Source: a bacterium
GTDB lineage: Bacteria; Planctomycetota; J058; JAJDCP01
Length of the DNA stretch: 10,500 nt
NCBI GenBank assembly: GCA_030428695.1
Contig: JAUIEM010000360.1
Span: 1-10,500, forward strand
Reading direction: 5' to 3'
Made by a program: the position numbers and the translations under genes. A model generated the notes under the pieces. The model ran no database searches. It was not told where the DNA came from and worked only from the letters and a program-made list of their open reading frames with translations. Of the stretch, positions 7,135-10,500 are shown piece by piece; position 1 is the stretch's first letter, and every line of letters begins with the position of its first letter.

Positions 7135-7929
7135 TTAAAGGAGAATGCCATGGCGCAACGCGTAGTGCGCCCCGAGCGCCTCGCCGAGCATCACGAGCAC
7201 CACCGCCGCGTACAGGATCCCGGTCGCCGACTGGGTCGAGCTGATCCGCACGGTCTCGCGCACCGAGAACCAGAGCACGGCGGGGGCGACGAAGCCGACC
7301 AGGATGCGGGCCCCGAACACGACGGCGTCGAGGTCGAAGGCGACCGGCAGCGGCGTCCACCCGACCCCCACGCAGGCGCCGAACAGGAGCGCCCGCCCGA
7401 GCAGCGCGGCGCCGAACAGCCAGGTCAGGCGCATCAGCGGCCGGGTCGAGAGCCCGGGGATCACCAGGTAGAAGTGGCCGAGGGTCATCGCGGCGGTCAC
7501 CGAGCCGAGCAGCACGGCGGACAGCCCGAAGCACAGCGGCCAGGCCAGCAGCCAGGGCCAGGAGCCGGCCACCGGGAAGGCGAGCGCGTCGGCGAGCAGC
7601 CCGCACAGGAGCGCGCCGCCCGCGCAGGCGAGCAGCCCCTGCCCGCGCCCTCCGCTCAGGCTCGGCAGCCGGGCCATGTACCAGCACAGCAGCAGCGCCC
7701 CGATGAGGTACAGGGTGTAGCCGAGCTCCGGCCCGAAGCTGCGCGCCGCCGCCCAGGCGCCGGTGACGTCGCCGCGGGTGCCGGGGTGCAGCACGATCCC
7801 GAAGCCGATCAGCGCGAGCACCGTGCCGGCGAGGAAGCTGAAGAAGCGCCGCCCGGTCGCGCGTCGCTCGACCAGCAGGCCGGAGAGCGCCATGCCGGCG
7901 GCGAGATGGGGGAAGAACAGCGAGCCCAC
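7135..7929 (-). CDS. Polytopic membrane protein of unknown function (264 aa, about 8 TM helices)
   Basis: This is a very hydrophobic protein with about eight predicted membrane helices and short loops. Between helices 5 and 6 lies a conserved-looking segment, MTLGHFYLVIPGLSTRPLMRL, whose His and Tyr could be functional. I recall a GHWYLV-type motif in conserved hypothetical proteins but know no function for it. The start is a GTG at 7929, preceded by GAGG 5 bases upstream. The frame extends to a TTG at 7986, but that TTG is part of a promoter-like TTGACT. The TAA stop (7135-7137) abuts the zinc-ribbon gene, and the two are probably one operon. A solute-transport or redox role is possible but unsupported. 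Confidence 0.78.
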   Translation of the reverse strand: MGSLFFPHLAAGMALSGLLVERRATGRRFFSFLAGTVLALIGFGIVLHPGTRGDVTGAWAAARSFGPELGYTLYLIGALLLCWYMARLPSLSGGRGQGLLACAGGALLCGLLADALAFPVAGSWPWLLAWPLCFGLSAVLLGSVTAAMTLGHFYLVIPGLSTRPLMRLTWLFGAALLGRALLFGACVGVGWTPLPVAFDLDAVVFGARILVGFVAPAVLWFSVRETVRISSTQSATGILYAAVVLVMLGEALGAHYALRHGILL

Positions 7930-7958
7930 GGAAACCTCGGAGCCGATGCCAGCCGGCG

Positions 7959-7986
7959 ATGGTAGAGCGCGCGTCCGTGGAGTCAA
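7959..7986 (-). promoter_or_regulatory. Probable promoter of the membrane-protein/zinc-ribbon unit
   Basis: On the minus strand, TTGACT (7986-7981, 5 of 6 to consensus) is followed by a 16-base spacer and TACCAT (7964-7959, 4 of 6). Transcription would start near 7952, about 23 bases before the GTG at 7929. This argues against the upstream TTG start at 7986. Confidence 0.45.
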
Positions 7987-8289
7987 GGTCGAGGCGGTGG
8001 CGCAGTTTCCGACCCCGGCGCGCTTCCTCGTCCGAAGCGAAGAACCGCGGACGCGGATACCTTCCCCGACGAGCGGGCATGCGACTCCTGGTGGGGCGGG
8101 GTCAGGGCGACCCGTCCTACGGTACCCCGCAATCTCCAGATGCGACTCCGGGACACAACACGCTGAGACTTCGTGACACGCCGCGCCGTACAGCGCGCGG
8201 TAGGCTCGCCCTCAGCGTACGGAACGGAATTTGCTGCCAGTCCGGGCAGGAGTCGGGGAAATTCCGAAGGCGCTGCCTCCACCTGAGCC
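7987..8289. other. Non-coding interval between divergent genes, with several inverted repeats
   Basis: No convincing gene was found in this roughly 300-base stretch; the open frames here are Arg/Ser-rich and lack an SD. It does hold repeats. ATGCGACTCC occurs twice in direct orientation (8079-8088 and 8140-8149). GGGTC/GACCC (8099-8103, 8109-8113) can form a small hairpin. CGCTGAG (8161-8167) pairs with CTCAGCG (8211-8217), and CCGTAC (8186-8191) pairs with GTACGG (8217-8222). It probably carries regulatory sites for rnfB and/or the divergent membrane-protein gene, but none could be named. Confidence 0.5.
8225..8266. repeat. Two-tier stem-loop just upstream of the rnfB promoter
   Basis: A perfect 8-base inverted repeat, CGGAATTT (8225-8232) and AAATTCCG (8259-8266), encloses a second one, CTGCC (8234-8238) and GGCAG (8245-8249), with a six-base loop. 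The outer arms are AT-rich against a GC-rich background and resemble a dyad operator. The centre is about 55 bases upstream of the predicted -35 of rnfB. Either a regulator-binding site or RNA structure on an upstream transcript is possible. No known riboswitch or terminator was recognised (no U run). Confidence 0.5.
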
Positions 8290-8318
8290 TTGAGCGATGG
8301 AAGGTTGCCTTGTAGACT
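8290..8318 (+). promoter_or_regulatory. Probable promoter of the rnf operon
   Basis: TTGAGC (8290-8295) and TAGACT (8313-8318) are separated by 17 bases and each match the consensus at 4 of 6 positions. Transcription would start near 8325, with a leader of about 54 bases to the rnfB ATG. A small hairpin, AACCC (8321-8325) and GGGTT (8331-8335), lies at the predicted start. Confidence 0.42.
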
Positions 8319-8378
8319 CCAACCCCCGTTGGGTTCTGTCGACCTGCAACGCACACTGACTTAGAGGGAACGAGCGTC

Positions 8379-9263
8379 ATGGCTGAGGTGTTTCTCGCTG
8401 CAACCGCACCGAACTGGTGGATCCTGATCCCGGCCTCCCTGGTCGTCATCGCTCTGCTGGCGGTCGCGTTCGCCGTCATCATCGCCGTCGCCGCGAAGAA
8501 GTTCTACGTCGAGACCAACCCGCTCGTCGCCGAGCTGCTCGAGATCATGCCGGGCATCAACTGCGGCGCGTGCGGCGAGCCCGGCTGCCTCGGGTACTCC
8601 GAGGCCCTGGCCGACAACCGCACCGCCCCCAACCTGTGCTCGCCCGGCGGCAGCAAGGTCACCAAGCAGATCTGCGAGATCCTCGGGCTCGAGGCCGTGT
8701 CGTCGGCGCCGACCGTCGCCGTGCTCAAGTGCATGGGCGGCACCTGCTGCGAGGACCGCTACGTCTACGACGGCCCGCACGACTGCCGCGCCGCCGCCCA
8801 CATGATGGTGCAGAGCGGCTCGAAGGCCTGCTCCTACGCCTGCCTCGAGCTCGGCACCTGCGCGAAGGAGTGCCCCTACGACGCGATCTATATGTCGCCG
8901 GTCACCCGGCTGCCGGTCGTCGTCGAGAGCAAGTGCACCGGCTGCTCGATCTGCGCCCAGGTCTGCCCGAAGGACCTGTACGACATGATCCCGATCGACA
9001 AGCAGGTCCACGTGCGCTGCAAGTCCCAGGACAAGGGTCCGGTCACGAAGAAGAACTGCAGCACCGGCTGCATCGCGTGCAATAAGTGCGTCAAGGCCTG
9101 CAACTACGACGCGATCCACGTCAACGACTTCCTCGCTGCCGTCGACTACGACAAGTGCATCAACTGCCACGACTGCGTCCCGGTCTGCCCGACGGAGGTC
9201 ATCCACCACCTCGGCGAAGAGCGCGTGCAGTTCAAGGTGGCCGAGACCCTCGCGTTGCTGTAG
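8379..9263 (+). CDS. rnfB: Rnf electron-transport complex subunit RnfB (294 aa)
   Basis: RnfB is the iron-sulfur subunit that accepts electrons from reduced ferredoxin and passes them into the membrane Rnf complex, which couples ferredoxin:NAD+ oxidoreduction to Na+ or H+ transport. Residues about 14-39 form one membrane anchor. The Fes domain has Cys62, Cys65, Cys70 and Cys87 (NCGACGEPGC ... CSPGG). Four ferredoxin-type motifs follow: Cys151/155/161/165 (CxxxCx5CxxxCP), Cys186/189/192/196 (CxxCxxCxxxCP), Cys227/231/234/237/241 (CSTGCIACNKCVKAC) and Cys260/263/266/270. This four-motif layout resembles clostridial and Bacteroidota RnfB rather than the shorter proteobacterial form. The start is the ATG at 8379, with GAGGGA about 9 bases upstream. 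rnfC follows after 24 bases, so the two are one operon. All cluster cysteines are present and the gene looks intact. Confidence 0.95.
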   Translation: MAEVFLAATAPNWWILIPASLVVIALLAVAFAVIIAVAAKKFYVETNPLVAELLEIMPGINCGACGEPGCLGYSEALADNRTAPNLCSPGGSKVTKQICEILGLEAVSSAPTVAVLKCMGGTCCEDRYVYDGPHDCRAAAHMMVQSGSKACSYACLELGTCAKECPYDAIYMSPVTRLPVVVESKCTGCSICAQVCPKDLYDMIPIDKQVHVRCKSQDKGPVTKKNCSTGCIACNKCVKACNYDAIHVNDFLAAVDYDKCINCHDCVPVCPTEVIHHLGEERVQFKVAETLALL

Positions 9264-9287
9264 TTCCCCGTACTCTGGAGAGACCGC

Positions 9288-10500
9288 ATGTCTGCGCTTT
9301 CGATCCCCGACCACATCATCGACCTGCCCCAGGTCCGGCCGCTGAAGAAGATCCCGTACGGCGGGGTCCACCCCGACGATTGCAAGCGCTTCACCGACGG
9401 CAAGCGCACCGGCGTGATGCCGATCCCCAAGACGCTCGCGGTGCCTCTCTCCCAGCACATCGGCGCCCCCGCCAAGTGCCTGGTGAAGAAGAAGGACAAG
9501 GTCTTGAAGGGGCAGGTGATCGGCGAGGCGCAGGGCTTCGTGTCCGTCCCGGTCCACGCGACGACCTCGGGCACGGTCAAGAAGATCGAGCCGCGCACGA
9601 CGATCTTCGGCACGACCGGGGATTGCGTGATCATCCAGGCCGACGGCAAGGACGAGTGGCACCCCGACTGCAATGTCGAGCGCGAGGATCCCTTGTCCCT
9701 CTCCGCGAAGGAGATGAAGGATCTGATCCGCAACGCGGGCATCGCCGGCATGGGCGGGGCGACCTTCCCGACCCACGTCAAGCTGTCGCCGCCGCCGAGC
9801 AAGCCGATCAAGACGCTGGTCGTCAACGGGGTCGAGTGCGAGCCCTACCTGACCTGCGACCACCGGCTGATGCTCGAGCACCCGCGGGAGATGCTCGAGG
9901 GCGTGCTGTTCTGCAAGAAGCTGCTCAACGCCGAAGAGGTCTGCCTCGGCATCGAGGCGAACAAGCCCGACTGCATCGAGGTGATGGCCAAGCTCGTCGC
10001 CGAGCCGCGCTACGAGGGCTTCTACGTCCAGCCGCTGCACGTCCTGTATCCGCAGGGCGGCGAGAAGCAGCTGATCCTGGCGGCCCTGGGCGTCGAGGTC
10101 CCGAGCCGCGGGCTGCCGATGGACGTCGGCGTCGTCTGCAGCAACGTCGCGACCTTCTACGCGATCTGGGAAGCGCTGAAGTGGAACCGGCCGCTGATCC
10201 AGCGCATCCTGACCTTCACCGGGCCCGGCATCGTCGACCAGCGCAACTACTGGGTGCGCATCGGCACGACCTTCCGCGAGCTGCACAAGCAGGGCTACAT
10301 CTTCGCCGTACAGGACGCCCGCGGCCGCCACGGCTCCGAGGGCAAGTTCGTCTGGAACCGCCCGGTGGCCCACCACCTGGACGCCAAGGCCATCGACGCC
10401 AGCACCGACGCCCACGACGCCATCTCCTGGCTGGTCGAGCACGTGCCACAGAACAACGGACGGGTCGGCATGCTCGGGGTCAGCTATCCGGGCTGGTACG
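9288..10500 (+). CDS. rnfC: RnfC, fused in frame to part of an S15/CocE-type hydrolase (partial; chimeric)
   Basis: The frame is open from the ATG at 9288 (GGAG about 8 bases upstream) to the window edge, 404 codons. Residues 1-330 are clear RnfC, the NADH/flavin-binding subunit of the Rnf complex: PKTLAVPLSQHIGAPAKCLV with a barrel-sandwich domain (about 46-120), the GIAGMGGATFPTHVKL flavin/NADH-region motif (151-166), VVNGVECEPYLTCDHRLMLE (178-197), YPQGGEKQLI (254-263) and TGPGIVDQRNYWVRIGTTFREL (311-332), in the SLBB-like region. RnfC should then continue with an SLBB end and two 4Fe-4S motifs. Instead, residues 333-404 read as an S15/CocE alpha/beta-hydrolase: KQGYIFAVQDARGRHGSEG (334-352), DASTDAHDAISWLVEHVPQN (370-389) and GVSYPG with the nucleophile Ser399. 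The hydrolase part lacks its N-terminal strands. The join is near 10275-10289. The call is certain for both parts; whether the fusion is real is doubtful. Confidence 0.9.
   Translation, partial: MSALSIPDHIIDLPQVRPLKKIPYGGVHPDDCKRFTDGKRTGVMPIPKTLAVPLSQHIGAPAKCLVKKKDKVLKGQVIGEAQGFVSVPVHATTSGTVKKIEPRTTIFGTTGDCVIIQADGKDEWHPDCNVEREDPLSLSAKEMKDLIRNAGIAGMGGATFPTHVKLSPPPSKPIKTLVVNGVECEPYLTCDHRLMLEHPREMLEGVLFCKKLLNAEEVCLGIEANKPDCIEVMAKLVAEPRYEGFYVQPLHVLYPQGGEKQLILAALGVEVPSRGLPMDVGVVCSNVATFYAIWEALKWNRPLIQRILTFTGPGIVDQRNYWVRIGTTFRELHKQGYIFAVQDARGRHGSEGKFVWNRPVAHHLDAKAIDASTDAHDAISWLVEHVPQNNGRVGMLGVSYPGWY
10275..10289 (+). other. Junction between rnfC and an S15/CocE hydrolase sequence
   Basis: Similarity to RnfC ends after FREL (10272-10283) and hydrolase-like sequence begins by about KQGY (10287-10298). 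The reading frame is kept. No insertion-sequence end or long repeat is visible at the join. The few codons CGC GAG CTG CAC could belong to either side, so short shared sequence may have guided recombination or misassembly. Confidence 0.7.

Noticed and set aside
7115..8080. Upstream extension of the zinc-ribbon frame to 490 codons
   Set aside because: The extended part is Arg/Ala-rich and lies over the membrane-protein gene in another frame. A strong SD at the ATG at 7114 marks the real start.
8160..8180. GCTGAGA resembling a TPP riboswitch thi-box element
   Set aside because: None of the other conserved TPP elements (ACCC..., AACCTGA..., CGTAGGGA) follows, and rnfB is not a thiamine gene.
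8180..8280. Possible tRNA or cobalamin riboswitch in the structured interval
   Set aside because: No cloverleaf with a TTCGA-type T loop, and no B12-box sequence, could be found.
7959..8315. 118-codon plus-strand open frame in the intergenic region
   Set aside because: Arg/Ser-rich, no SD, crosses the promoter-like and repeat elements, and resembles no protein family.
8361..10442. 693-codon minus-strand open frame opposite rnfB and rnfC
   Set aside because: The longest open frame in the window, but rich in Asp/Val/Ala/Arg/His with no family resemblance. It is a shadow of the codon bias of rnfB/rnfC, whose cysteine motifs are certain.

Overview
The window is a very GC-rich bacterial chromosomal segment, densely coding, with strong G/C preference at third codon positions. 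No rRNA, tRNA, CRISPR array, transposase or phage gene was recognised. The organism is probably a diderm (Gram-negative) bacterium: there is a predicted outer-membrane beta-barrel protein with a lipobox and a C-terminal Phe, and an Rnf electron-transport locus. The Rnf genes begin in the order rnfB-rnfC, with an RnfB rich in ferredoxin motifs as in Clostridia and Bacteroidota, and there is a FloA-type flotillin. This suggests an uncultured or little-studied high-GC phylum (PVC- or FCB-like, for example) with at least some anaerobic energy metabolism. The taxonomy is inference and cannot be settled from this sequence.

Left block (1-3846, minus strand). A three-gene unit is read right to left. 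It encodes a TldD-type metalloprotease subunit with an intact HEXXXH motif, its TldE/PmbA-like partner starting one base after the tldD stop, and, 34 bases further on, an unrecognised protein that runs off the left edge. That last protein has a faint resemblance to DHH/MYG1-type phosphoesterases.

Centre (3847-7929). An isolated plus-strand gene encodes the barrel/lipoprotein. It is preceded by a perfect TTGACA and has an unresolved start: the best Shine-Dalgarno sequence sits in front of an ATC codon. It converges on floA, with a strong bidirectional hairpin terminator between them. Four minus-strand genes follow, in transcription order: a polytopic membrane protein, a zinc-ribbon membrane protein, a SWIM zinc-finger protein and floA. 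floA has its own promoter-like sequence.

Right block (7930-10500). A non-coding stretch of about 450 bases separates the divergent membrane-protein gene and rnfB. It holds promoter-like sequences for both directions and several inverted repeats. rnfB is intact. rnfC starts normally, but near base 10280 (residues 330-334) it changes in frame into an S15/CocE-type alpha/beta-hydrolase. The junction sits inside the SLBB-like region of RnfC and removes its ferredoxin domain. The hydrolase part also lacks its N-terminal strands. This is the most striking anomaly in the window. It is either an assembly chimera or a real deletion/recombination product, and both halves look incomplete.
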